Both the position numbers and the translations under genes were made by a program. A DNA stretch of 43,339 nucleotides, taken from an uncultured Collinsella sp. (lineage in GTDB: Bacteria; Actinomycetota; Coriobacteriia; Coriobacteriales; Coriobacteriaceae). The notes under the pieces were generated by a model. It did not search any database. It saw only the letters and a program-made list of their open reading frames with translations, and was not told where the DNA came from. The stretch is taken from positions 1-43,339 of the forward strand of contig CAUHCN010000020.1 in the NCBI GenBank assembly GCA_959604825.1, in the 5' to 3' direction. Of this stretch, positions 24,840 through 31,271 are shown piece by piece. The first letter of the stretch is position 1; each line of letters opens with the position of its first letter.

Positions 24840-25844
24840 ATGACTGTTACGTTCGAAGGTTACGAGCGCCGCGCTGACAAGATCAACAAGTGCCTCGCCG
24901 ACAACGGCATCGCCTCCCTCGAGGAAGCTCTGCAGATCTGCACCGACAAGGGCTTCAACCCGCGTGAGATCGTCAACAACACCCAGTCCATCGCCTTCCA
25001 GAACGCCGAGTGGGCCTACACCCTCGGTTGCGCTCTCGCTGTCAAGCGTGGCGCCAAGACCGCTTCTGAGGCTGCCGCCATCATCGGCGAGGGCATCCAG
25101 GCCTTCACCGTTCCCGGCTCCGTCGCCGAGGACCGCAAGGTCGGTCTGGGCCACGGCAACCTGGGCGCTATGCTGCTCTCCGACGACACCGAGTGCTTCG
25201 CCTTCCTGGCTGGCCACGAGTCCTTCGCTGCCGCTGAGGGCGCTATCGGCCTGGCTCTGAACGCCAACAAGGCTCGAAAGAAGCCGCTGCGCGTTATCCT
25301 CAACGGTCTGGGCAAGGACGCCGCTCAGATCATCGCCCGCATCAACGGCTTCACCTACGTGAAGACCCAGTTCGACTACTACACGGGCGAGCTCAAGGTC
25401 GTCGAGACCATCCCCTACTCCGATGGTCCCCGCGCTGCCGTTAACTGCTACGGTTCCGACGACGTCCGCGAGGGCGTTGCCATCATGTGGCACGAGAACG
25501 TTGACATCTCGATCACCGGTAACTCCACCAACCCCACGCGCTTCCAGCACCCCGTCGCTGGCACCTACAAGAAGGAGCGCCTCGAGGCTGGCAAGAAGTA
25601 CTTCTCCGTCGCTTCTGGTGGCGGCACTGGCCGTACCCTGCACCCGGACAACATGGGCGCCGGCCCTGCCTCTTACGGCATGACCGACACCATGGGCCGC
25701 ATGCACTCCGACGCCCAGTTCGCCGGTTCTTCCTCCGTGCCTGCGCACGTCGACATGATGGGTCTCATCGGCATGGGCAATAACCCCATGGTCGGTGCCA
25801 CCGTCGCCTGCGCTGTCGCCGTCGAGGAGGCCCTCAAGGCCTAG
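24840..25844 (+). CDS. GGGtGRT family protein (334 aa)
   Basis: The family name motif SGGGTGRT is present at about residues 258-265, within VASGGGTGRTLHPDNMG. Other blocks are VGLGHGNLGAMLLSDDTECFAFLAGHE, AAVNCYGSDDVREGVAIMWHENVDISITGNSTNP and VDMMGLIGMGNNPMVGATVACAVAVEEAL. The function of the family is not known; it is commonly found next to the NifU-like scaffold seen here. Gly-rich loops suggest ligand or nucleotide binding, which is inference. No signal peptide or membrane segment. The strong codon bias shared with the upstream gene points to abundant expression. A strong terminator follows 35 bases downstream, so the operon is just these two genes. Confidence 0.92.
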   Translation: MTVTFEGYERRADKINKCLADNGIASLEEALQICTDKGFNPREIVNNTQSIAFQNAEWAYTLGCALAVKRGAKTASEAAAIIGEGIQAFTVPGSVAEDRKVGLGHGNLGAMLLSDDTECFAFLAGHESFAAAEGAIGLALNANKARKKPLRVILNGLGKDAAQIIARINGFTYVKTQFDYYTGELKVVETIPYSDGPRAAVNCYGSDDVREGVAIMWHENVDISITGNSTNPTRFQHPVAGTYKKERLEAGKKYFSVASGGGTGRTLHPDNMGAGPASYGMTDTMGRMHSDAQFAGSSSVPAHVDMMGLIGMGNNPMVGATVACAVAVEEALKA

Positions 25845-25879
25845 TCGCGCCCGCGCGATGCTCACATAGTTGAGCTTTG

Positions 25880-25912
25880 GAGCCGCTACCTTTCGGGGTA
25901 GCGGCTCTTTTT
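25880..25912 (+). terminator. Intrinsic terminator of the GGGtGRT operon
   Basis: Perfect 11-bp stem GAGCCGCTACC / GGTAGCGGCTC, six-base loop, followed by TTTTTG. Confidence 0.93.
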
Positions 25913-26100
25913 GTTTATGCTGTCGCAGGGCAGCTAATGCCGATATATCAGTTGGGGCGAAATACGAGATGTGATGAGACGGAGCGTCAGAACGTCCATG
26001 ACGCCCACCTGCCATATTTGCCCTTTACCGATTTGCCGAGTCTTTGCGGCCCCATTGCCGATCACCCATGCGACAATGCGCCGGACGAGAAAGGAATCCG

Positions 26101-27627
26101 ATGGAATCGACTGATGTACTGGTAATTGGATCTGGCATTGCGGGCCTTTGCGCCGCCATCGAAGCGGCACGCACGGGCGCAACCGTCGCTGGGGCAAGCG
26201 CCGGCAAGACTATGAGTGGATCGAGCTTCTTCCCCGGAACCTGGGGCCTGGGGCTTATCGGACCCGTTAGCGAAGACGACGAACAAGACCTCATCGATAC
26301 CATCCAGACCGTTGGTGGCGGCGTTGCCGACCCCGAACTCGTCCAGACGTTCGTCCACGGCATTCCCCAGGCAATTAAATGGCTCGAGCAAGACTTGGGC
26401 GTTGAGCTTCAGCGTCCGCAAAGCGCCGAAAGCGCTCAGCAAAAGCAGTTTATCCCCTGCTTTGACCACAAGACGCGCATGTGGCGCGGCCTCACCCGCA
26501 AGCCCCTTGAGGACGCTCTGACGACCCGGATCGAGTCGCTCGGCATTCGCCTGCTCCCCCGCCATGAGCTTATCGACCTTGTTGAAGATACGGACGGAAA
26601 GATTGTCGGCGCCACGCTCTACGACCGGACAAACGAGCGTCTCGTGCCTATGGCAGTCAAGGCCACTATCATCGCTGCGGGCGGCACGGGTGGCCTGTTC
26701 GAGCGCAGCCTCACTTCCGCCGACGTGCTCAGCTCATCACAGGCTATCGCGCTGGCGCACGGTGCGTCCCTTACTAATATAGAGTTCATGCAGATGATGC
26801 CCGGCTTTATAGAGCCCAAGCGAAACCTTGTTTTTAACGAGAAGACCTGGCGCTACGTCAAGTTCGACCAGCCGGTCGATAACGCCGACGATAAGCTCGA
26901 CGATCTGCTCGAGCAACGCTCCGGATATGGTCCCTTCACTTCGCGTCTGGATTCTCGCGCTATCGACCTAGCCATCGACCAAGCGGGAGCCGAAGGCCTG
27001 GCGCTCCACTACGATTTCCCCCGCGAGGATGTCCCAGAGTTTGTGCAGACCTTTGCCACCTGGCTGCAAGACGAGCACGGCATCGCCCCGACTGACGAGA
27101 TGCGCGTTGCGATGTATGCCCACGCCGCTAACGGCGGTATCAAGATCGACATGACCGCGTACACGGGCGTTGAGGGCCTCTACGCCTGCGGTGAGGCAAC
27201 AGGCGGCATGCACGGCGCCGACCGCATCGGCGGCTTGTCAAGCGCCAACGGCATCGTGTTTGGGCGCATCGCGGGCGTCTCAGCGGCTCACGCGGCACTG
27301 GACGCTCCCGAGGCGGCCGCTCCGATGGATATCGCCCTCCCTCAGTATGGCATTGCCACAACAGATGCCGAACGCCTGACACACAGCCTTAAGCACACGA
27401 TGAGCACCTATTGCATGATCAACAGGACCGAAGCAGGTCTATCCAAGGCCCTGCAACAGCTTGAAAGCCTGAAAGACGAGGCAACGGCGCTGAGCAAGCC
27501 GCATGCCAACGACAGCGAGATCGCAGCCCTCGCCCGCCTGCAATCGCAGATTCAACTAGCACAGGAAATGGTCAAAGCCATGCACAAGCGGACCGAAAGC
27601 CTCGGATCGCACTATCGAGCGGACTAA
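26101..27627 (+). CDS. FAD-dependent oxidoreductase, L-aspartate oxidase / fumarate reductase-like (508 aa)
   Basis: N-terminal dinucleotide-binding motif VLVIGSGIAGLCAAIEA (GxGxxG) and the FAD-contacting GLYACGEATGGMHGADRIGG block near residue 360-380 place it in the succinate dehydrogenase / fumarate reductase / NadB flavoprotein group. SSANGIVFGRIAG and a C-terminal helical domain (about 410-508) also fit NadB length. However, the expected NadB and FrdA substrate-site signature around the capping domain is not recognisable (the region reads MPGFIEPKRNLVFNEKTW), and no nadA or nadC is adjacent, so the substrate is open. ATG 26101 has AAAGGAA 5 bases upstream. Likely cytoplasmic, no signal peptide. 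Single-gene unit with a terminator-like hairpin downstream. Confidence 0.82.
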   Translation: MESTDVLVIGSGIAGLCAAIEAARTGATVAGASAGKTMSGSSFFPGTWGLGLIGPVSEDDEQDLIDTIQTVGGGVADPELVQTFVHGIPQAIKWLEQDLGVELQRPQSAESAQQKQFIPCFDHKTRMWRGLTRKPLEDALTTRIESLGIRLLPRHELIDLVEDTDGKIVGATLYDRTNERLVPMAVKATIIAAGGTGGLFERSLTSADVLSSSQAIALAHGASLTNIEFMQMMPGFIEPKRNLVFNEKTWRYVKFDQPVDNADDKLDDLLEQRSGYGPFTSRLDSRAIDLAIDQAGAEGLALHYDFPREDVPEFVQTFATWLQDEHGIAPTDEMRVAMYAHAANGGIKIDMTAYTGVEGLYACGEATGGMHGADRIGGLSSANGIVFGRIAGVSAAHAALDAPEAAAPMDIALPQYGIATTDAERLTHSLKHTMSTYCMINRTEAGLSKALQQLESLKDEATALSKPHANDSEIAALARLQSQIQLAQEMVKAMHKRTESLGSHYRAD

Positions 27628-27673
27628 TTCGATTCTCACTTAGAGTTTGATCACAATTTCTCAACATGCATCG

Positions 27674-27722
27674 AGCCCCGTAAGCATGATTCCCCCAAGG
27701 AGAACACGCTTACGGGGCTTTA
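27674..27722 (+). terminator. Terminator-like hairpin after the flavoprotein gene
   Basis: Perfect 12-bp stem AGCCCCGTAAGC (27674-27685) / GCTTACGGGGCT (27708-27719) with a 22-base loop; only a short T run follows. A second hairpin (27725-27748, CGTG..TTCCC / GGGAA..CACG) lies right behind it. Confidence 0.6.
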
Positions 27723-27761
27723 GCCGTGTTTTCCCTAAGGGAATCACGGTGCAGATAGCTT

Positions 27762-27801
27762 AGCTCCGCGCCCTTTCGGGTTCGACCCCATGCGAGGTCA
27801 A
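27762..27801. repeat. Direct repeat R, copy 1 (40 bp)
   Basis: The 40 bases from AGCTCCGCG to GAGGTCAA are repeated with no visible mismatch at 27936-27975. Both copies precede, in plus coordinates, a minus-strand terminator and then a tRNA-Lys 3' end, so the repeat unit is larger than the 40 bp. Confidence 0.8.
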
Positions 27802-27827
27802 AAAAAACGACCAGCCTAAGCCAGTCG
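27800..27827 (-). terminator. Terminator of the lost tRNA-Lys copy
   Basis: On the minus strand an 8-bp stem with two G-U pairs (27827-27820 with 27815-27808) is followed by eight T residues. It lies 14 bases downstream of the truncated tRNA-Lys end, at about the spacing of the terminator after the intact tRNA-Lys at 28018. Confidence 0.65.
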
Positions 27828-27840
27828 CTTTAACATGCTT

Positions 27841-27860
27841 TGGTGGGCCGTCAGGGGGTC
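27841..27860 (-). pseudogene. Truncated tRNA-Lys 3' end
   Basis: These 20 bases equal the acceptor and T-stem end, including the encoded CCA, of the intact tRNA-Lys genes at 28018 and 28137. After the T-stem the sequence diverges completely into a hairpin-rich stretch, so only the 3' quarter of the tRNA remains. It looks like a relic of a tandem tRNA-Lys duplication or of integration into a tRNA 3' end. Confidence 0.75.
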
Positions 27861-27931
27861 AGCCTGCTTTGCAGGCGGCCGCTTCGGCGCTTTGCGCCTT
27901 GCGCGCTGCGCTGGTAAATGCTTACGCATTT
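27861..27931. other. Hairpin-dense spacer replacing the tRNA body
   Basis: Five small palindromes follow each other in 70 bases: GCCTGC-TTT-GCAGGC (27862-27876), GCGGCCGC (27875-27882), GGCGC-TTT-GCGCC (27886-27898), GCGC-GCT-GCGC (27901-27911) and AAATGC-TTAC-GCATTT (27916-27931). No protein or known RNA family is recognised. It may be a structured RNA, a recombination relic or a repeat family. Confidence 0.5.
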
Positions 27932-27935
27932 CCTC

Positions 27936-27975
27936 AGCTCCGCGCCCTTTCGGGTTCGACCCCATGCGAGGTCAA
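27936..27975. repeat. Direct repeat R, copy 2 (40 bp)
   Basis: Second copy of the 40-bp repeat at 27762-27801; it lies next to the terminator of the intact tRNA-Lys gene. Confidence 0.8.
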
Positions 27976-27976
27976 C

Positions 27977-28008
27977 AAAAAAGACGGCCAACCGAAGTTG
28001 ACCGTCTT
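27977..28008 (-). terminator. Terminator of the tRNA-His-Lys-Lys unit
   Basis: On the minus strand a 12-bp stem with one mismatch (28008-27997 with 27992-27981) and TTCG tetraloop is followed by TTTTTTG. Confidence 0.85.
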
Positions 28009-28017
28009 AACAATCTT

Positions 28018-28093
28018 TGGTGGGCCGTCAGGGGGTCGAACCCTGGACCTTGGGATTAAGAGTCCCCTGCTCTACCAACTGAGCTAACGACCC
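28018..28093 (-). tRNA. tRNA-Lys (CTT)
   Basis: 76 bases including encoded CCA. Acceptor GGGTCGT pairs with ACGGCCC (one G-U), D-arm AGCTCAGTTGGTAGAGC, anticodon loop with CTT (CTCTTAA), T-arm GGGTTCGACCCC. The copy at 28137 is identical. Confidence 0.97.
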
Positions 28094-28097
28094 AAAG

Positions 28098-28123
28098 CTA
28101 AAGTCCGTTGTTGCGGACTTTAG
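28098..28123. other. Stem-loop between the two tRNA-Lys genes
   Basis: Perfect 10-bp stem CTAAAGTCCG / CGGACTTTAG, six-base loop. There is no long T run, so it may aid processing of the tRNA precursor more than termination. Confidence 0.5.
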
Positions 28124-28136
28124 AGGAGATATCGTG

Positions 28137-28212
28137 TGGTGGGCCGTCAGGGGGTCGAACCCTGGACCTTGGGATTAAGAGTCCCCTGCTCTACCAACTG
28201 AGCTAACGACCC
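28137..28212 (-). tRNA. tRNA-Lys (CTT), second identical copy
   Basis: Same 76-base sequence as 28018-28093 with encoded CCA and CTT anticodon. Confidence 0.97.
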
Positions 28213-28234
28213 GATATCAACACGAAGCAAGAAG

Positions 28235-28312
28235 TGGGGTGGGTAAAGGGACTCGAACCCTCGACCTACGGGACCACAACCCGTCGCTCTAGCCAACTGA
28301 GCTACACCCACC
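28235..28312 (-). tRNA. tRNA-His (GTG)
   Basis: Acceptor GGTGGGTG with the extra 5' G typical of tRNA-His pairing with C73, D-arm AGCTCAGTTGGCTAGAGC, anticodon GTG in TTGTGGT, T-arm with GGGTTCGAGTCCC, encoded CCA. First gene of the three-tRNA unit on the minus strand. Confidence 0.96.
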
Positions 28313-28490
28313 GTGTCCTGTGCGCTTCGCGCTCGACTATTATTGCAAGGAACGCCACGCGATGCAAGCCCCAATTTTCAAGAATTTTGAAAAGAGTTTT
28401 TCAAAAGAGTTTTTCAAGCGCGTTTCGAGCAATTCCCACCGGTTTCATAGGAGTAAACTTGCCCCACTGCAAATGCTCGAAAGGACAAGC

Positions 28491-29672
28491 ATGAAAGAAC
28501 TCTCCAACCGTACGGCAACGTTTACCGATTCGGTCATCCGCCGCATGACGCGCATCTCCAATAAGTATGGCGCCGTCAACCTGTCGCAGGGCTTCCCCGA
28601 CTTCGATCCCCCGGCGCAGCTGCTCAACAGCCTGAGCGCCATCGCCAGCGACCCCAAGCCGCTCTATCACCAGTACTCCATCACCTGGGGCTCCCAGGCC
28701 ATGCGTGAGGCGCTTGCCGCCAAGCAGGAGCACTTTATGGGCATGCCGATCAACCCCAACGAGAACATCGTGGTCACCTGCGGCTCCACCGAGGCCATGA
28801 TGGCCGCCATGATGACGGTCACAAACCCCGGCGACAAGGTCGTCATTTTCTCGCCGTTCTACGAGAACTACGGCGCCGACACGATCCTCTCGGGTGCCGA
28901 GCCCATCTACGTGCCGCTCAACCCGCCCACCTTTGACTTTGACCGTGAGGTCCTGGAGGCGGCCTTCCGCGACAACGATCCCAAGGCAATCGTCCTATGC
29001 AACCCGTCCAACCCCTGCGGCAAGGTCTTTACGCGCGAGGAGCTCACTTTTATTGCCGACCTGTGCAAGAAGTGCGACGCCTACTGCATCACCGACGAGG
29101 TGTACGAGCACATCGTCTACGCGCCCCACGAGCATGTGTACATGGCCACGCTGCCCGGCATGTTTGAGCGCACCATCAGCTGCAGCTCGCTGTCCAAGAC
29201 CTACTCCATCACCGGCTGGCGCCTAGGCTACACCATCGCTCCCGCCGAAATCACCGAGCGCATCAAAAAGGTCCACGACTTCCTCACCGTAGGCGCCGCC
29301 GCTCCCCTGCAAGAGGCCGTCGTCACCGCCCTCAACTTCGACGACAGTTATTACCAGGAGGTCCTCGACCTCTACACCGCCAAGCGCGACCTATTCTGTC
29401 AGGGACTCGACAGCATCGGCCTCACGCACAACGTGCCGCAGGGCGCCTACTACGTGATGATGGACATCTCTGAGTTTTGCTATGACAGCGACCTCGACTT
29501 CTGCGAGGACCTGGCCTCAAAGGTGGGCGTGGGCGCCGTGCCCGGCTCGAGCTTCTTCCGCGAGCCCGTCAACCATCTGATTCGTTTCCACTTTGCCAAG
29601 CGAGACGAGACGCTTAACGCGGCGCTGGAGAACCTCAAGTCTCTGCGTGATAAAATCGAGCCGCGCGGGTAA
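28491..29672 (+). CDS. PLP-dependent class I aminotransferase (393 aa)
   Basis: The protein shows NLSQGFPDFDPP near residue 28, TCGSTEAMMAAMM, NPSNPCGK, TDEVYEHIVY (Asp and Tyr contacting PLP) and the Schiff-base lysine in SSLSKTYSITGWRLGY at about residue 236. NLSQGFPDFD is typical of the kynurenine/methionine/aspartate aminotransferase branch (fold type I, subgroup I), which moves an amino group from an amino acid to a 2-oxo acid. The exact substrate cannot be fixed. ATG 28491 has AAAGGACA 7 bases upstream; the open frame upstream is not family-like. Cytoplasmic, single-gene unit ended by a clear terminator. The leader carries two direct repeats of AAAAGAGTTTTTCAA around 28389-28420. Confidence 0.93.
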   Translation: MKELSNRTATFTDSVIRRMTRISNKYGAVNLSQGFPDFDPPAQLLNSLSAIASDPKPLYHQYSITWGSQAMREALAAKQEHFMGMPINPNENIVVTCGSTEAMMAAMMTVTNPGDKVVIFSPFYENYGADTILSGAEPIYVPLNPPTFDFDREVLEAAFRDNDPKAIVLCNPSNPCGKVFTREELTFIADLCKKCDAYCITDEVYEHIVYAPHEHVYMATLPGMFERTISCSSLSKTYSITGWRLGYTIAPAEITERIKKVHDFLTVGAAAPLQEAVVTALNFDDSYYQEVLDLYTAKRDLFCQGLDSIGLTHNVPQGAYYVMMDISEFCYDSDLDFCEDLASKVGVGAVPGSSFFREPVNHLIRFHFAKRDETLNAALENLKSLRDKIEPRG

Positions 29673-29697
29673 GGACGGTCAGTAACTAAAGGCACTA

Positions 29698-29740
29698 AAG
29701 AAACCTCGTGAACCCGTTGGGCCACGAGGTTTCTTTTTAT
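29698..29740 (+). terminator. Intrinsic terminator of the aminotransferase gene
   Basis: 13-bp stem AAGAAACCTCGTG (29698-29710) / CACGAGGTTTCTT (29723-29735) followed by TTTAT. Confidence 0.9.
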
Positions 29741-29809
29741 AGCGACCTCATTTATTTTTTAGAGCGCTATACTTTAGTCACGGAGCAACTCGTCCCAGAG
29801 AGGAATACT

Positions 29810-30700
29810 ATGGCAGAGCAGCAGCTTATCGGAGCGCTCGAGGCCGGCGGCACCAAGATGGTCTGCGCCACGGGCTATGCAGACGGCACGGTCCTTGAAC
29901 GCGAGCAGATTGCGACCACGACCCCGTAGGAGACCGTCGAGGCCGTCAACGCATGGTTTGCCGACAAGGGCATCGCCGCGCTGGGCATCGGCGCCTTTGG
30001 CCCCACCGCAGTCAACCCTGCCTCGTCCCAATATGGCAAGATCCTGGAGACGCCCAAAACGGCATGGCGCTACTTTGACCTGCTGGGCACCATCCAAAAC
30101 GAGCTCAATATTCCCTGCGGCTACGACACCGACGTCAACGTCGCCTGCCTGGGCGAGGTCACCTTTGGTTGCGCCCAAGGCCTCACGGACGTGGTGTATC
30201 TGACCATCGGCACCGGCGTGGGCGCCGGCGTGCTTTCGGGCGGCCAGCTCGTGCACGGCATGATGCACCCCGAGGCCGGTCACATCCTGGTCACTCGCGA
30301 CCCGCGCGACACCATTGGCGAGCACAGCGGCTGCCCCTTCCACGACAACTGCCTCGAGGGCCTCATCGCCGGTCCCGGCATCAAAAAACGCTGGGGTGGC
30401 AAGAGCGCCGGAGAGATGGCCGATGACCCGGAGGCCATGGACCTGCTCGCCGGCTATCTGGCGCAGGCGCTCATGACCTACATCCTGTGCTACGCACCGC
30501 AGAAGAACGTCATCGGTGGCGGCGTGGCCGATCACACCCCCATCGTGCCGCTCGCACGCAAGAAGTGCGCCGAGATGCTCAACGGCTACATCGTCACGCC
30601 CGAGATGGCCGACATTGATAGCTATATCGTCAACAACAGCCTCGAGGGCAAGCAGGGCATTATGGGCTGCCTGGCCCTGGGCGCACAGGCGCTTCAGTAG
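29810..30700 (+). pseudogene. ROK-family sugar kinase (fructokinase-like), interrupted by an in-frame TAG
   Basis: Reading from ATG 29810 (AGAGAGGAA upstream) gives IGALEAGGTKMVCATG, the phosphate-binding start of ROK kinases, but codon 40 is TAG (29927-29929). The same frame then stays open to 30700 and gives GIGAFGPTAVNP, CGYDTDVNVACLGE (catalytic Asp region), TIGTGVGAGVLSGG and the zinc set HPEAGH ... CPFHDNCLEGL, followed by the family C-terminus. This is the complete fructokinase (ScrK/YdhR-like) plan of 297 codons with a single nonsense codon, most simply CAG to TAG. A downstream restart seems unlikely to give an active enzyme because the ATP-binding N-terminus would be lost. It is either a recent pseudogene, a strain-specific mutation or a sequencing error. 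Readthrough is not excluded. Confidence 0.9.
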
Positions 30701-30782
30701 CAGACGCACCCACAGGGCGTGGCGCGCCCGGCAAATCCGACCTACGGAACGACGCCACCACGCCTCATATAAGCCCTCAAAT

Positions 30783-30829
30783 AAAAAAGGCCGCCTAGGA
30801 CCAAACAATACGTCCTAGGCGGCTTTTTT
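30783..30829. terminator. Bidirectional intrinsic terminator between ROK gene and vanZ-like gene
   Basis: 12-bp stem GCCGCCTAGGAC (30790-30801) / GTCCTAGGCGGC (30812-30823) with A-tract on the left and T-tract on the right. It serves both converging genes and overlaps the last codons and stop of the VanZ gene. Confidence 0.92.
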
Positions 30830-31264
30830 GGCGCGCATCAGCGGCCGTAAGAGATATCGGAGCACAACGCCCGTTGCCGCACCACAGCAGTCGATCATCA
30901 CATCGGTGATCATGCCGGCGCGTCCCGGCACAAAGAGCTGAATCGTCTCGTCGATCGAGGGAATCAGCAGCAGGAACACCGCCGTGGGCAGCAGCACGTC
31001 AAAGGTGCGCCGGCCCTCAAAATCAAAGGCGTGCGTTGCCAAGATACCGAGCACCATATACTCGGTAAAATGCGCGCACTTGCGAACAACAAAGTTGGTC
31101 ACCCATGCATATGGAAGTCCCACGCCGTGCAGGAAACCGCGGATAGCTTCCATGACTGTTAGGCTCAGCGAGCCCGACCCCGAGCCGGGAACCAGCGAAT
31201 TGCCCCAGATCAAGAGCGCCATCAGGCAGGTCACGACCGCCCATTTTCGATTGATCTTAACCAT
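30815..31264 (-). CDS. VanZ-family membrane protein (149 aa)
   Basis: Family motifs RKCAHFTEYMVLGIL and PSIDETIQLFVPGRAGMITDVMIDCCG are clear. Four transmembrane helices are expected: residues about 9-26, 70-85, 90-105 and 122-140. VanZ-like proteins are small integral membrane proteins; some give low-level teicoplanin resistance, most have no known role, and there are no other van genes here, so resistance should not be assumed. The gene follows the 466-aa orphan by 7 bases and is probably cotranscribed with it. Its last residues (RAKKAA) and TAG are written inside the terminator stem, so the gene ends in the terminator itself. Confidence 0.9.
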   Translation of the reverse strand: MVKINRKWAVVTCLMALLIWGNSLVPGSGSGSLSLTVMEAIRGFLHGVGLPYAWVTNFVVRKCAHFTEYMVLGILATHAFDFEGRRTFDVLLPTAVFLLLIPSIDETIQLFVPGRAGMITDVMIDCCGAATGVVLRYLLRPLMRAKKAA

Positions 31265-31271
31265 GCAGAAG

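Noticed and set aside
24096..26015. A 639-codon open frame on the minus strand opposite the GGGtGRT operon
   Set aside because: It is an antisense shadow caused by strong codon bias and high GC; its product is Val/Gly/Leu/Asp-rich without motifs, and both plus-strand genes under it are clearly real.
27835..28059. A 74-codon frame over the tRNA-Lys relic
   Set aside because: Reads through tRNA sequence and hairpins; no start signal or family.
27628..28320. Tandem repeats that might look like a CRISPR array
   Set aside because: The repeats are tRNA genes, their terminators and one 40-bp duplicate; there are no regularly spaced repeats with unique spacers and no cas genes.
30815..31264. Glycopeptide resistance locus
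   Set aside because: VanZ-family membership alone does not show resistance; no vanA/H/X or regulator genes are present.
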